In this document: in pieces, positions 45,412-55,262 of the stretch
Layout of the letters: the number at the start of each line of letters is the position of its first letter
How positions within the stretch are numbered: the stretch's first letter is position 1
NCBI RefSeq assembly: GCF_029029525.1
Contig: NZ_JAKJSC010000001.1
Coordinates: 2,640,987-2,704,986 of the forward strand
Reading direction: 5' to 3'
Length of the DNA: 64,000 bases
DNA from: Labilibaculum sp. DW002
Lineage (GTDB): Bacteria; Bacteroidota; Bacteroidia; Bacteroidales; Marinifilaceae
Position numbers and translations under genes: made by a program
The notes under the pieces: model-generated
What the model saw: only the letters and a program-made list of their open reading frames with translations
Told to the model about the DNA's origin: nothing
The model's database searches: none

Positions 45412-48204
45412 TTAATTACCCAATTTCTTTTTAAGAAAATTAATTTCATCTTTTAACAGATTAGCAATTTCTTTCCATTCTCGAGTTTTTAATTTGTCTT
45501 TTTCAATGCCACACTGGCTGGTAGTATCTAGATAAGTAGAACCATCCTTAATGGTATTTATTAACCTATCGTTTTCTTCCGAACCCATAGCCTCAATCTT
45601 TTTCTCTATAATTTTTTCCATTTCCTCGTTTAGAGTCTCAGATTGAAACTTTTTAAAAGCATCATCACGATAATTAGAGGATGCTATTTCTAACCAATAG
45701 TCATCTAGAGCATCTCCTTTATCAGGGCTATATACGTAATAAGTTCCTTCCTCATTTTTGATAAATCCATATATAAATCCTCCTACCCATGACGCTAGAA
45801 TATTATTCATATCCTTCTGTTTTGGCTCGATCGAAAATTCTTCTCTCTTCATTCTTGTTAGCCAATTAGAGTCAATATGATGACTGCGGTCACTTTTATC
45901 ATATTCTTGTTTGTATCCCATAACATCACTCACCGCAAAAATTGGTGCTGCCGCCTCCATTCTATATATTGATATTCGCTGAGGGTCTCTAGTTTGATTA
46001 AATGAGATTTTCTCTCCAGCTTGAAGAATATCTGAAAACAATTCTTTCTCTTGTTTCTTAAGCCTAGAATTAGTGCTATCAGGTATTCCCATTACGAAGT
46101 CGTAATGACGCTCTTTCTCCATATATCCATGGAAATTCGTAGACCATAATGGAACTGATTTCTGAACTAAGTTTTCGATAGTTTGTTTGACCTTTTCTTC
46201 TGGATATCTGTTCAATACTTCATCAATGGTTATATTCCGTAATTCTAAGGCTCCTTTTAATTTTTTAGAAAATTTCCATAGGATCTCATCCATTTCTTCA
46301 ACTTCATAGTTTCCAAAATCTAATATCTTATTATTTTCTTTTAATGTTTTTATAAAACTATCTGGATTTATATCAAGTTCATTAACTGTTACAGTATTTA
46401 GATCAGATTTATGCAACTCAATAATAAATGTCTTGTCCACATCACTTACATCATTCTGAATCGATCTTGATTTAGCCAAAGCATTGTCAGCACAAGTTTG
46501 TATTTTTGCTTTTAATCCATCTAATTTTTTTTGTTTTTTATTGGTAGCTTCAGTTAAAGTATTTAAAAACTTAATAGCATATTTGCGCCTAATAGTTTCA
46601 TGAGTATTCTTTGCTCTGGCCATTACGGATGCCACTAATTCTTCCTCGTGTTCGTCAATTCTTTTTTGTTTACCAACAAGTGCAAATTTGTTAGCAATTT
46701 TTTTATACTCATCGCACAATATCTGAATTCTGCCGTCAATGGATGGAGTTTTATTTACTAATTCAGCAAGTTCAGAGTCCATTTCATCTCTAAAAATATC
46801 GAGACTTTTCTGGAATATTTTATTAAATTCAATGGCAGTACCAATACCTTTATTTTGATTGATAATATTTACAATCTCTGCTTTATATTTAGCTACTATC
46901 CTTTCAACTTTATTGGTATAATTATTTTCAACTTCTTTTTCTGCAAAATTTGAAATATTATTCAAATACGCCTGAATGTCACTCTTGGGATTCTCAATGT
47001 CAATACTAGATATAGGCACTTTAGGTGAAGAGTGAAGTAATGAATCAATAATATCATCTACTCCATTATTTTCTCGTATTGACACATCATCTCTATCAAT
47101 AAACGAATCTACAGTATTTGTTACATCAGAGTCAATCTCTAATATTTTATTACACAGAATATTGGTCGCTTTATTAGCATAGATATTACCTAATTTATTT
47201 CCATCGTAATACAACTCACTGACTCCCATACCATGAGCCCAAGACATTTTATTTTCAATATCTAATACTCCACCTGCAGCAGCTGCCAATACGTTATCAT
47301 AGGAACTATTTACTGAACCAGATAACTCACTCGCCCCTGTATACATTCCCATACCTATTAGTTCCGAAATATCCTTAATATGAGATATTACATTACCTTG
47401 GTTATTAATATTATTTACTGTAAATACTATGTCAAAAGGACTATCAACTGTTTCGATTTTTTTACTCCCATAATCGATTGTAATCGGATTAGAGTTATAA
47501 TTCTGATGCATTAAATAATCTAAATCGACCAAAGCACCGTAACCATTAGGAATAACATTTTGCATTGATGGCCCCGATGCCATAGTTCTAAATACATCGG
47601 GTAGAACTGCGAAAGCAATAGTCGTCATAGGACTATTAGGCCCTTTAAATGGCTTAATTGCATCTTGAATAATATAAGCAGTATCAATAAAAGTACCACT
47701 TCCTGTTCCTCCACCAATTGAAAATACAAAGTTTATTTCAACCCCTCCTCCATTAGCTTTAAATTTCTTGTCATTTGAATTATTTATATTCATAATCTCA
47801 GTCAACCTATTGCCAACTGCTTTATGAATTAGATTATGATTAAAGAATAGAGCAAACCTACCATTTGACCGTATTTGACCAGCACCATGAGTCATTTTTG
47901 TCATAGTCCTTAAATTTGTTTCTGGAACCCAATCAAAAAGTGTGTCTTTATGCCTTTTATAAGGAGCTTGAGCATCTACTACTTTTGAGTATACAAATTC
48001 GTTTTGTTCGATTCTAATTTCCTCACCTAGATTGCTCTTTACTGATTTGTTTATAACTTCTTCATCAGTATCAATACACAAGAAACCAATCATTGGCGGT
48101 ATCTCACCAAACGAGTCCATGAATCTTTTTTTTGTATGTAGTACAGCCTCTGCACCAGTTCCACCAAGTCCAATAAATAGACTGCGTTTTAGTTTTGCTA
48201 CCAT
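45412..48204 (-). CDS. Tubulin_2-family (FtsZ/tubulin-like) GTPase
   Basis: A 930-residue protein. The N-terminal half is a tubulin-superfamily GTPase: nucleotide loop FIGLGGTGAEAV (10-21) and the tubulin signature SIGGGTGSGTF (162-172). The C-terminal half is long and helical with charged segments. Such proteins form the Tubulin_2 group (PF13809), distinct from FtsZ and TubZ, and occur in operons with vWA proteins. It has no export signal and should act in the cytosol. It starts 7 nt after the upstream trans-membrane lipoprotein gene and is followed by the papain-like gene. Confidence 0.85.
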   Translation of the reverse strand: MVAKLKRSLFIGLGGTGAEAVLHTKKRFMDSFGEIPPMIGFLCIDTDEEVINKSVKSNLGEEIRIEQNEFVYSKVVDAQAPYKRHKDTLFDWVPETNLRTMTKMTHGAGQIRSNGRFALFFNHNLIHKAVGNRLTEIMNINNSNDKKFKANGGGVEINFVFSIGGGTGSGTFIDTAYIIQDAIKPFKGPNSPMTTIAFAVLPDVFRTMASGPSMQNVIPNGYGALVDLDYLMHQNYNSNPITIDYGSKKIETVDSPFDIVFTVNNINNQGNVISHIKDISELIGMGMYTGASELSGSVNSSYDNVLAAAAGGVLDIENKMSWAHGMGVSELYYDGNKLGNIYANKATNILCNKILEIDSDVTNTVDSFIDRDDVSIRENNGVDDIIDSLLHSSPKVPISSIDIENPKSDIQAYLNNISNFAEKEVENNYTNKVERIVAKYKAEIVNIINQNKGIGTAIEFNKIFQKSLDIFRDEMDSELAELVNKTPSIDGRIQILCDEYKKIANKFALVGKQKRIDEHEEELVASVMARAKNTHETIRRKYAIKFLNTLTEATNKKQKKLDGLKAKIQTCADNALAKSRSIQNDVSDVDKTFIIELHKSDLNTVTVNELDINPDSFIKTLKENNKILDFGNYEVEEMDEILWKFSKKLKGALELRNITIDEVLNRYPEEKVKQTIENLVQKSVPLWSTNFHGYMEKERHYDFVMGIPDSTNSRLKKQEKELFSDILQAGEKISFNQTRDPQRISIYRMEAAAPIFAVSDVMGYKQEYDKSDRSHHIDSNWLTRMKREEFSIEPKQKDMNNILASWVGGFIYGFIKNEEGTYYVYSPDKGDALDDYWLEIASSNYRDDAFKKFQSETLNEEMEKIIEKKIEAMGSEENDRLINTIKDGSTYLDTTSQCGIEKDKLKTREWKEIANLLKDEINFLKKKLGN

Positions 48205-48211
48205 CTTTTTA

Positions 48212-49150
48212 TTAATTATTTGTGAATTCTATTTTTATCTTTTCTTCTGTAACAATAGTGTAATTGTTAAACTTTTTCAGAGTACTTAAAAAGTCATTAG
48301 AATCATGATCCTGATTAGATATTTCGAACTCCAATGGAAGTTTATATTTTACATCCTTTTTACTACCAGGTAATAAAATAAAATCTTTAGTCCATACGGG
48401 ATTTTGGTTAAATAATATTCTACCTCTAAATAATTTATCAAATCCCGATTGAGAATACTTATTATTAGTAAAAACTACCTTTCTAACACCTTTGTATTTT
48501 ATGGATTTAAAATATGGATCGTTGATAGTTATTTTCCCTTTTTTCATTTTTGGATATACTAAGTTTCTTAAAATTAGAAACCAAAGAATAATAAATGATA
48601 AAACAACAACTGCAAAAATAAATAGCGATAATGCTAATGGATTGAACACCTCATTATATTCATATTGAACTGCCATTACCCTATTATCTGATCCTAAATC
48701 AAAATTCCCAACTCTATCAAGATTATGATTCTTTACAGCCAAATACAAATATTCTTTCTTTTGGGCAGCTCCAGGTAAAATTTTAATAGCCACTTTGACA
48801 ACATTGCTACTATCTATTTCAGACGCTTGAATAGAAAAACTATTACTCGAACACAATTTATTATTCACTAATAATTGAAAGCAGGCATCATTAATTGTGT
48901 TTCCTTCTTTATCCACAACAAACAAAGTGACATAAGCCTGTTGCTCTTTAGCAAAATCATTAAAACCTATACTGAGTTTTTTCTCTATTAATGCCGTATC
49001 CTTACGAACACCTAAAAAAGGTTTATAGTACTCCAAACAGCCAAAATTAAGACAATCAAGTTGGGCTTCCCTTTCTGAAATATCTGCACAAGAAGTAAAA
49101 AGAGATAATCCAATAAGAATCAATAGAATATTAATTATTTTCATCTTCAA
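48212..49150 (-). CDS. Lipoprotein with internal membrane helix and cytosolic domain
   Basis: A 312-residue protein. It has a lipobox (SLFTSC, modified C21), an extracytoplasmic beta-rich domain (about 25-165), one membrane helix (about 171-195, LALSLFIFAVVVLSFIILWFL) and, after a basic stop (PKMKKGK), a domain of about 110 residues that must lie in the cytosol. It could therefore connect the secreted vWA protein to the cytosolic tubulin and papain proteins. The start overlaps the vWA gene by 20 nt, pointing to coupling. Confidence 0.7.
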   Translation of the reverse strand: MKMKIINILLILIGLSLFTSCADISEREAQLDCLNFGCLEYYKPFLGVRKDTALIEKKLSIGFNDFAKEQQAYVTLFVVDKEGNTINDACFQLLVNNKLCSSNSFSIQASEIDSSNVVKVAIKILPGAAQKKEYLYLAVKNHNLDRVGNFDLGSDNRVMAVQYEYNEVFNPLALSLFIFAVVVLSFIILWFLILRNLVYPKMKKGKITINDPYFKSIKYKGVRKVVFTNNKYSQSGFDKLFRGRILFNQNPVWTKDFILLPGSKKDVKYKLPLEFEISNQDHDSNDFLSTLKKFNNYTIVTEEKIKIEFTNN

Positions 49151-50129
49151 TAATTTTGATTGTTAACACTTTTTCTCTCTTATTCTTCAACAAAACATTA
49201 ATCTGCGACGGAGTTGAAAAGATCCTTGGAAACTTATTGTTATCTATAATTATTTTAAGGGGTATATTGAACTCTAAAGGCATTCTCAAGATTTCGTCAT
49301 CCAATATCTTAGGATTTAGACTAAAGTTTACAACACCATTATTTATTTTCGAGCAATCGATATCAGTCAAAGAAAAATATGGATTGTCCTCAAGTTGAAG
49401 TTTAATCTTAAAACCTGATGGTAGTTTGTCGATATGATTCGACACAAAAGGTAAACTTGCAGAATATTTTTGTTCTCTTACATTAATAGGAATGGAGGTA
49501 GAAGATGGACGCAATTCAATGATATCAATATCAGTTCCTTCAACAAATTCAATTCTGTTACAAGAATTAATAATAGCCTTAAGTTTTGGATCATTAGCAG
49601 CTTCGGTAAGCATTACATAAAAAGCAAATGCATCTCTTTGCCTGGCTTGACTGCACCAATTTTCAATGTGAGAGTACAAACAATCTTTAGTATTCTTTTT
49701 ACTATTCTGCTCACCATCAGTCAGTAAGAATATATAATTCCTTCTTTCCGAATTAAGAAGTTCAAGTGCTTTTTCCCAAGCCGCACAAATATTTGTGCGT
49801 GTTATATCTAAATTTTTCTTTTTAATACTACGAATCTTATCTATTAGTATTTTTTTCCCTGATGCTGTAGCATCTTGTTTCCAAACATCTAGGACTTCAT
49901 CTTGAAATGGTAATATGATAATTTCTGTTCTTTCATCATCGATAGTTTGAATTGCTTCAATTAAACCTGCTCTGACCTCTTCAAAAATCTCAGGACAACC
50001 TCCAAAACCAAACATTGAAAGCGTACAATCTAAGAGATAAACCCTACGTTCATCTTTAAAATTCTGAGATTTAACCTGTGTAATGTTAATAAAGAACAAC
50101 AGAATAAAAACAAAATATACTCTTAGCAT
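49131..50129 (-). CDS. Exported von Willebrand factor A (vWA) domain protein
   Basis: A 332-residue protein with a signal peptide (FVFILLFFINITQVKSQ). The vWA domain (about 28-210) has a metal-ion-dependent adhesion site: DCTLS (34-38, a DxTxS variant), T112 in DITRTN, and LLTDGEQN (aspartate 138). The C-terminal 110 residues are a beta-sandwich-like domain. It is the first gene of the operon with a trans-membrane lipoprotein, a tubulin-like GTPase and a papain-like protein. vWA proteins commonly act as assembly or sensing partners. Confidence 0.82.
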   Translation of the reverse strand: MLRVYFVFILLFFINITQVKSQNFKDERRVYLLDCTLSMFGFGGCPEIFEEVRAGLIEAIQTIDDERTEIIILPFQDEVLDVWKQDATASGKKILIDKIRSIKKKNLDITRTNICAAWEKALELLNSERRNYIFLLTDGEQNSKKNTKDCLYSHIENWCSQARQRDAFAFYVMLTEAANDPKLKAIINSCNRIEFVEGTDIDIIELRPSSTSIPINVREQKYSASLPFVSNHIDKLPSGFKIKLQLEDNPYFSLTDIDCSKINNGVVNFSLNPKILDDEILRMPLEFNIPLKIIIDNNKFPRIFSTPSQINVLLKNKREKVLTIKIIEDENN

Positions 50130-50498
50130 AATTATTAATTTTTGTTTGATAATTACCTTTATATCTATGATTAGCGATTAAAAGAGAACAATATTTTTAT
50201 AAAAAAAATTATCTATTTCTATTTAAAAAGCAATTATAATAACAATTAATTTAAACTTTACAAAACACTACAAACGATCACAAAACCTATATAAAATAGA
50301 GCTTTTGATAAAATCAAAAACACATAACACATCATCGATATGTATTCTAACATAAATATAACTTGTACAATTTGGAATGATAGAACAATGCAAAAAGGTT
50401 AAAAATTACATTGATAGGAAATAGGATCTATATTCGACATAAACTATACGGAAACTTATGCTAATTGTTACAATCGCATGAAAATATGTTAATATTTA
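50130..50498 (-). other. Long AT-rich leader of the vWA-tubulin operon
   Basis: About 370 nt separate promoter S4 from the vWA start codon. I see no ORF of note. One hairpin (TTTTGAT / ATCAAAA near 50303-50320) is present. A second promoter in this stretch cannot be excluded. Confidence 0.4.
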
Positions 50499-50545
50499 TA
50501 AAAATACTTATTAATTATGATTTTTTTGGGTGTCAAATGTGTCAA
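50499..50545 (-). promoter_or_regulatory. Tandem-TTGACA promoter module S4
   Basis: On the - strand: TTGACA (50545-50540), 3 nt, TTGACA (50536-50531), 24 nt, TATTTTTA (50506-50499). The ATAAACAATAA leader motif of the other copies is missing. The stretch upstream is about 85% identical to that of S5. Confidence 0.65.
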
Positions 50546-50553
50546 GTTTATGG

Positions 50554-50594
50554 TATTGCCATAATTACCATATTAGCCACTCGTTATGGCAATA
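50554..50594. promoter_or_regulatory. 11-bp inverted repeat next to promoter S4
   Basis: TATTGCCATAA (50554-50564) and its exact complement (50584-50594), 9 nt upstream of the tandem boxes. It is operator-like. Confidence 0.55.
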
Positions 50595-50640
50595 TCATTG
50601 AAACAATTAATTATCATTTTCTAGAACATATCATATACTC

Positions 50641-50676
50641 AAAAAAAAACCCAACCAACAATAAAGCTGGTTAGGG
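50641..50676 (-). terminator. Terminator of the type I restriction-modification operon
   Basis: CCCAACCA (50650-50657) pairs with TGGTTAGGG (50668-50676, one bulge), followed on the - strand by nine T, 117 nt after the last gene of the operon. Confidence 0.75.
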
Positions 50677-50792
50677 CATCTCAAGTTCAATGGATTTTCA
50701 CAAAACTTTAAAAAAATCTTATTTCAATTGTAAGCACTATTTAAACGAATGCCTGCATTTAGCATCAAGACATTGACAATAAGAATAGGATC

Positions 50793-51446
50793 TTATTTAG
50801 TAGTTTCTGAAATCAAGTCAAAAAATAATTTACCTAACTCATTTTGCTTTGGTTTTTCAATAATTTTACCATTAAACGATCCCAGAGCCTTTATATATTT
50901 TGTTGAACGTCTCTCAATGGTTATTAAACCCAGGTTTTCCAAAGCAATTTGTGAATATTCAGATATAGGCTCGTCAGTATAAAAAGAAATCAGATTCTGA
51001 ATATCTCCTTCAAATATTTGATTTAAAATATGAGCAAATCGTTTAAATGTTTCTTTATCTATATTTTCAAGAAGTAAGTGTCGAAATAAACGGGCATATA
51101 TTGTTGACTTTCTCACATTAGAAAATTGCTCCAACATTACAATCAACTCCTCTCCTAGCGATTGGTTTTCTCCTTCTTTTGAGTCAAGTTTTTTTAAAAG
51201 TGTTTCCCTTTTTTGAGGTTTAATATCTTTTAATTCGAACAAAAAAGCATACATCTGTTTTTGGAATAAACTAGCTCTAACCGTTGAAACAACCGAATAA
51301 ACTTTGTAAATATCACTAAAAACGGGAATCGCTTTAATAATTTCATCACTACATGCGGCATCTAAAACAACTTCAGAATTATCTACAATTAAGCCAGTTA
51401 ATTCAGATTTCTTTAAGGTTTGAGTAAGAGATTTACTAATTTCCAT
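50793..51446 (-). CDS. Unknown helical protein at the end of the type I R-M operon
   Basis: A 217-residue, mainly helical protein. A mildly hydrophobic stretch (about residues 38-62, IKAIPVFSDIYKVYSVVSTVRA) could contact membranes. The C-terminal part resembles a small winged helix (YSQIALENLGLITIERR). No family is recognised. It is the last gene of the operon, 63 nt after the metalloprotease gene. Confidence 0.5.
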   Translation of the reverse strand: MEISKSLTQTLKKSELTGLIVDNSEVVLDAACSDEIIKAIPVFSDIYKVYSVVSTVRASLFQKQMYAFLFELKDIKPQKRETLLKKLDSKEGENQSLGEELIVMLEQFSNVRKSTIYARLFRHLLLENIDKETFKRFAHILNQIFEGDIQNLISFYTDEPISEYSQIALENLGLITIERRSTKYIKALGSFNGKIIEKPKQNELGKLFFDLISETTK

Positions 51447-51509
51447 ATTTGAAAATTAAAAGTTTTATAATTGATAAAAAAGAACAATTAATTTAACAGT
51501 TTTCACCTT

Positions 51510-52238
51510 CTAATACCCCCAATCGTTATGCACCACTGGCAAGCTGTTAAGCTCATCGCGATGTAAGCGCCATTTGGGCATAAAGGTGTTCATGTGAACT
51601 ATGAATTTGTCGGTGTGATTGCGTTCTAAGAGATGGACTAATTCGTGTACTACAATGTACTCCAAACAGACTAATGGTTTCTTTGCTAGCTCTAGGTTGA
51701 TCCAAATTCTTTTGGCTTCGATATTGCAAGCGCCCCATTTGGTTTTCATTTGCTTAACTCCCCATTCATCAGCTTTTACACCAATAATATCTTCCCATTT
51801 TTCGAGAAGTTCTGGTAATTGTTCTTTTAAGCACTTTCGGTACCACTCTTTCATTATTTTAGAGCGTTGATCTCTTGTTGAGCCAGGCCTTATATAAAGA
51901 TTGATTGTTTTAGTTCCCTTAATTTCAATCTTTGCCTTGCCTAATTGCTCAACAACATTTAGAAGATATCGTCTACCTTGAAAATGATGACTTTCTCCTG
52001 AAACGTAATCTCTGGGTGTTTCTCTGGCCTGCTCCTGAAAGTTCTTAACATGCTTTTTTATCCAGCCTAATTTAGATATCGCAAAAAGTCGCATCACTTC
52101 ACTATCTGTATTTAATGGTGCAGCTAATCTAATCCGTCCATGTGGAGGATAGACAGCAAGATGCATGTTTTTGATCTCCTTGCGGACAATCTCGATTTCT
52201 ACGTTTGCTATTTTTAGTATATCTGGTTTAGTATTCAC
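51510..52238 (-). CDS. YgjP/SprT-like zinc metalloprotease
   Basis: A 242-residue protein of the YgjP (DUF45, M48-related) group: HELVHLLERNHTDKF contains the HExxH zinc motif, and the third ligand is the following histidine. The N-terminal half has the family's MKTKWGACN segment. Genes of this type often accompany type I restriction systems, where their role is unknown. The start overlaps hsdR by 11 nt. Confidence 0.88.
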   Translation of the reverse strand: MNTKPDILKIANVEIEIVRKEIKNMHLAVYPPHGRIRLAAPLNTDSEVMRLFAISKLGWIKKHVKNFQEQARETPRDYVSGESHHFQGRRYLLNVVEQLGKAKIEIKGTKTINLYIRPGSTRDQRSKIMKEWYRKCLKEQLPELLEKWEDIIGVKADEWGVKQMKTKWGACNIEAKRIWINLELAKKPLVCLEYIVVHELVHLLERNHTDKFIVHMNTFMPKWRLHRDELNSLPVVHNDWGY

Positions 52239-55200
52239 TTTGTGCTTTGATTATTTGCATTAACTCACTCGTCTTCTCGTCACTCTTCATCAATCCATTA
52301 ACTGCAATTCTCAGCTTCTTCTCTTTCAAACCGCCATCACGCCATCCATCCAGCTTATTTGCCTGAATTACATTATCTAATGCAAGGGCTAATATTTCGT
52401 TACTCTCCAAATTATCAAACAAAGCTCTTTTGGCTGCAGAATCCAATGAAGTCGGATAATTATTAGAATTGGAAGGATTAGAAACCTTCTCAGCCAAATC
52501 TTTCATCTTCTTCAAATACTCCTGATAAGCTATTGTTTCCTCTTTTCGTTGACGAATTAAATCATCTAAAAGAAGTGACATTTTCTCGTAGTATTTTGGA
52601 TTCGCCTCAGCCTCCTCAATGATCACTTTCCGAACATTATTCTCTATGGTTTCCGCAACAGCCTGTCGAGGAGGTGCATGAACATATTCCACAGATGAAT
52701 CATCCACATTTACAATTAGATCAACCAAAGATTGGTCCTCAAAATCAGATATTTTTTTACTGCTCTTAGCATCAATATACATATCCATTAGCTGACGCAT
52801 TCCAGGTTCGAAACGCTTAAAATCCAAAGCATCACCTGATGCTCGTTTTATAGTTTCTCTTAGATCTGTATAATATTGAACTTCCTTCTTTATTTTATCA
52901 GCCTCTTCCTCAGTATATCCTGCCTTTAACATTTCGTTAGCAATATTGGAATATGCTCTTATTAATGCAACGGTAGCCTTGTATAAAGCGATTCTCTTTT
53001 CCTCCGTATTTTGAAGATCCTCCTTAATTTCAGTATTCCCACAAAAATAAGAAATATAGTTTGGCTCATCTTTCGGATGCACTGGTTCGCATAGTGCTAT
53101 TATGGCCTCTAAGGCAGTATCCAAGCGATCGCGACTTACTTCATATCGATCACTCAACAATCCCTTCACATCCTCTGCATCGTACTCATCAAACACCTCA
53201 GATGTATAATCAGTAATCGATTTTTGAAGACTCTTGAATAAATCTTTATAATCGATAATGTAACCATAATCTTTTCCCTCCTGATCCACTCTATTTACAC
53301 GGCAAATTGCCTGAAACAAACCATGATCCTGCATGCTTTTATCGATGTACAGATAAGTTGCAGATGGAGCATCAAAACCAGTCAATAATTTATCAACCAC
53401 AATGAGTAATTTCATTTTGGCTGGCTCTTTAATAAATTGAGTTTTTACGTCCTGCTCAAATACTTCAGCTGACTTACCATTTAGCATTTTGGTATACACC
53501 TCGTACTTTAGTAACTTATCGGTTGGAGTAGCCTCTCCTGTCTCCTCTCCCTTAATATCAGCATGATGGGGTTGATAAGATGTAATAATTGCACATTCTT
53601 TCAGTCCTGCCGATTGGAACAACTCATAGTATTTACAAGCCTGATAAATACTACCAGAAACCAACATGGCATTTCCTTCATTGGTAGATAGGCGTGGTTT
53701 TATCTTAAAGTCTTTGACAATGTCGAATACAATTTTCTCTAAACGAGATTTAGAACCCAGCACTTTTTGCATGGTTCCCCACCTCTTTTTTAATTCTATT
53801 TTTGCCGTATCGGTAAGACCTCTGGTTTCAGCTTCGAACCACTCATCAATACTTTGCTTGTCGGTTACGAATTGTTCCACATCACGAGCTTCATACAAAA
53901 GATCCAGTACTACACCATCTTCTACCGCTTCATCAAATTTATATGGATTACCAATGTAAGGACCAAATACCTCAATACTTTTCTGCTTGTCCTTTTTTAG
54001 TAAAGGTGTTCCTGTGAAACCAATAAACAAAGCATCTGGCAAGATCAATTTCATGGCATCATGAAGTTTTCCTGATTGTGTTCGGTGACACTCATCAACA
54101 AAAACAAAGATATCACCTTTGGCCTTAAAATCACCTTCAAGATTCTTCTTCAGATCCTCTATATAAGCATCGTAATCTCCTTCGTCTGATTGGCGACCAA
54201 ACTTGTGAACCAAACTACAGAGCAACCACTTTTCATTCTTATTTAGCTTGCTGATTAAATCTTTACCAGATGTAGTTCTGTAGATATTTTCTTCAACTCC
54301 AATAAATAGTTTTTCAATCTGATCATCTAACTCCTCACGATCGGTAATAATCAGCACTCTGCTGTTGGGAACATTCTCACGAATCCATTTGGTGAGCCAT
54401 ACCATGGTTAAACTTTTACCACTCCCTTGAGTATGCCAAATGATTCCACCCTGACGTGTTCGTACATGTGTTTGAGCTGCCTGAATTCCGAAAAATTGAT
54501 TAGGACGACAAAGTTTTTTCACTCCTTTGTCGTAAACCATAAAATCATGCACCAATTCTAACAATCGTTCTTTCTGAAATAGTAGAAACAGGTTCTTATC
54601 CAAAATATAATCGAACTCCCTACTGCAATCCTCTTTCCATTTTAGATAGTATTTTTCGGGGGTTTGGATGGTTCCATAACGCAAGCCCTGCGTATCGTTT
54701 CCGGCCAACACCAACTGCATGCTGGTAAAAAAGTGTGGTATGAACTCATCTTTCTGATTATCCAGATTCTGACGAATACCCCATTCTACACCTTTTCGGC
54801 TGTTTTTCAATTCAATTACAGCCAAAGCAATGCCATTCACATATATGACAAGATCGGGACGTTTTTCATGCTTTCCACTTACCGTTACCTCTTCGGCGAT
54901 TGCAAATTTATTTTTATTGGGCTGCTTCCAATCAATCAACCAAACGGTTTCTTTAGAAGAGCTTATTTCTTCCTTTACATTTACACCATAACGAAGCAGT
55001 TTATAAACCTCTTTATTGGCTTCGTAAAGACCACCCGACAAGTTAGTGGCTGCCTTTATAATTTTATCAATGGCTTTCTTAGCCATATCTTCAGAATAAG
55101 CTTGTTCCTCTGTAAGGAAGTTGAAAAGCAGTTCCTCTTCAACAGGTTGGTTTCGTTGCTCTTTTTCCCAGTCACCTAAATAAGTATATTTTAATTCATC

Positions 55201-55260
55201 TTGAAAAAGCTGAATAATTCGGTTTTGGGTTTCACGTTCAGGTTTACCGATATTTTTCAT
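52228..55260 (-). CDS. hsdR: Type I restriction enzyme, R (HsdR) subunit
   Basis: A 1010-residue ATP-dependent DNA translocase and nuclease. The PD-(D/E)xK nuclease lies at the N-terminus (RPDLVIYVNGIALAVIELKN, about 133-152). The SF2 motor has Walker A HTQGSGKS (about 273) and the DECH box VFVDECHRTQSG (about 386), then TGTPLL. With HsdM and HsdS it cuts unmethylated DNA at a distance. It starts 2 nt after the DUF262 gene upstream. Confidence 0.96.
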   Translation of the reverse strand: MKNIGKPERETQNRIIQLFQDELKYTYLGDWEKEQRNQPVEEELLFNFLTEEQAYSEDMAKKAIDKIIKAATNLSGGLYEANKEVYKLLRYGVNVKEEISSSKETVWLIDWKQPNKNKFAIAEEVTVSGKHEKRPDLVIYVNGIALAVIELKNSRKGVEWGIRQNLDNQKDEFIPHFFTSMQLVLAGNDTQGLRYGTIQTPEKYYLKWKEDCSREFDYILDKNLFLLFQKERLLELVHDFMVYDKGVKKLCRPNQFFGIQAAQTHVRTRQGGIIWHTQGSGKSLTMVWLTKWIRENVPNSRVLIITDREELDDQIEKLFIGVEENIYRTTSGKDLISKLNKNEKWLLCSLVHKFGRQSDEGDYDAYIEDLKKNLEGDFKAKGDIFVFVDECHRTQSGKLHDAMKLILPDALFIGFTGTPLLKKDKQKSIEVFGPYIGNPYKFDEAVEDGVVLDLLYEARDVEQFVTDKQSIDEWFEAETRGLTDTAKIELKKRWGTMQKVLGSKSRLEKIVFDIVKDFKIKPRLSTNEGNAMLVSGSIYQACKYYELFQSAGLKECAIITSYQPHHADIKGEETGEATPTDKLLKYEVYTKMLNGKSAEVFEQDVKTQFIKEPAKMKLLIVVDKLLTGFDAPSATYLYIDKSMQDHGLFQAICRVNRVDQEGKDYGYIIDYKDLFKSLQKSITDYTSEVFDEYDAEDVKGLLSDRYEVSRDRLDTALEAIIALCEPVHPKDEPNYISYFCGNTEIKEDLQNTEEKRIALYKATVALIRAYSNIANEMLKAGYTEEEADKIKKEVQYYTDLRETIKRASGDALDFKRFEPGMRQLMDMYIDAKSSKKISDFEDQSLVDLIVNVDDSSVEYVHAPPRQAVAETIENNVRKVIIEEAEANPKYYEKMSLLLDDLIRQRKEETIAYQEYLKKMKDLAEKVSNPSNSNNYPTSLDSAAKRALFDNLESNEILALALDNVIQANKLDGWRDGGLKEKKLRIAVNGLMKSDEKTSELMQIIKAQSEY

Positions 55261-55262
55261 TT

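Noticed and set aside
50465-50674. Small + strand frame between the tubulin and R-M operons
   Set aside because: It covers the operator, promoter S4 and the terminator, which explain the sequence better.
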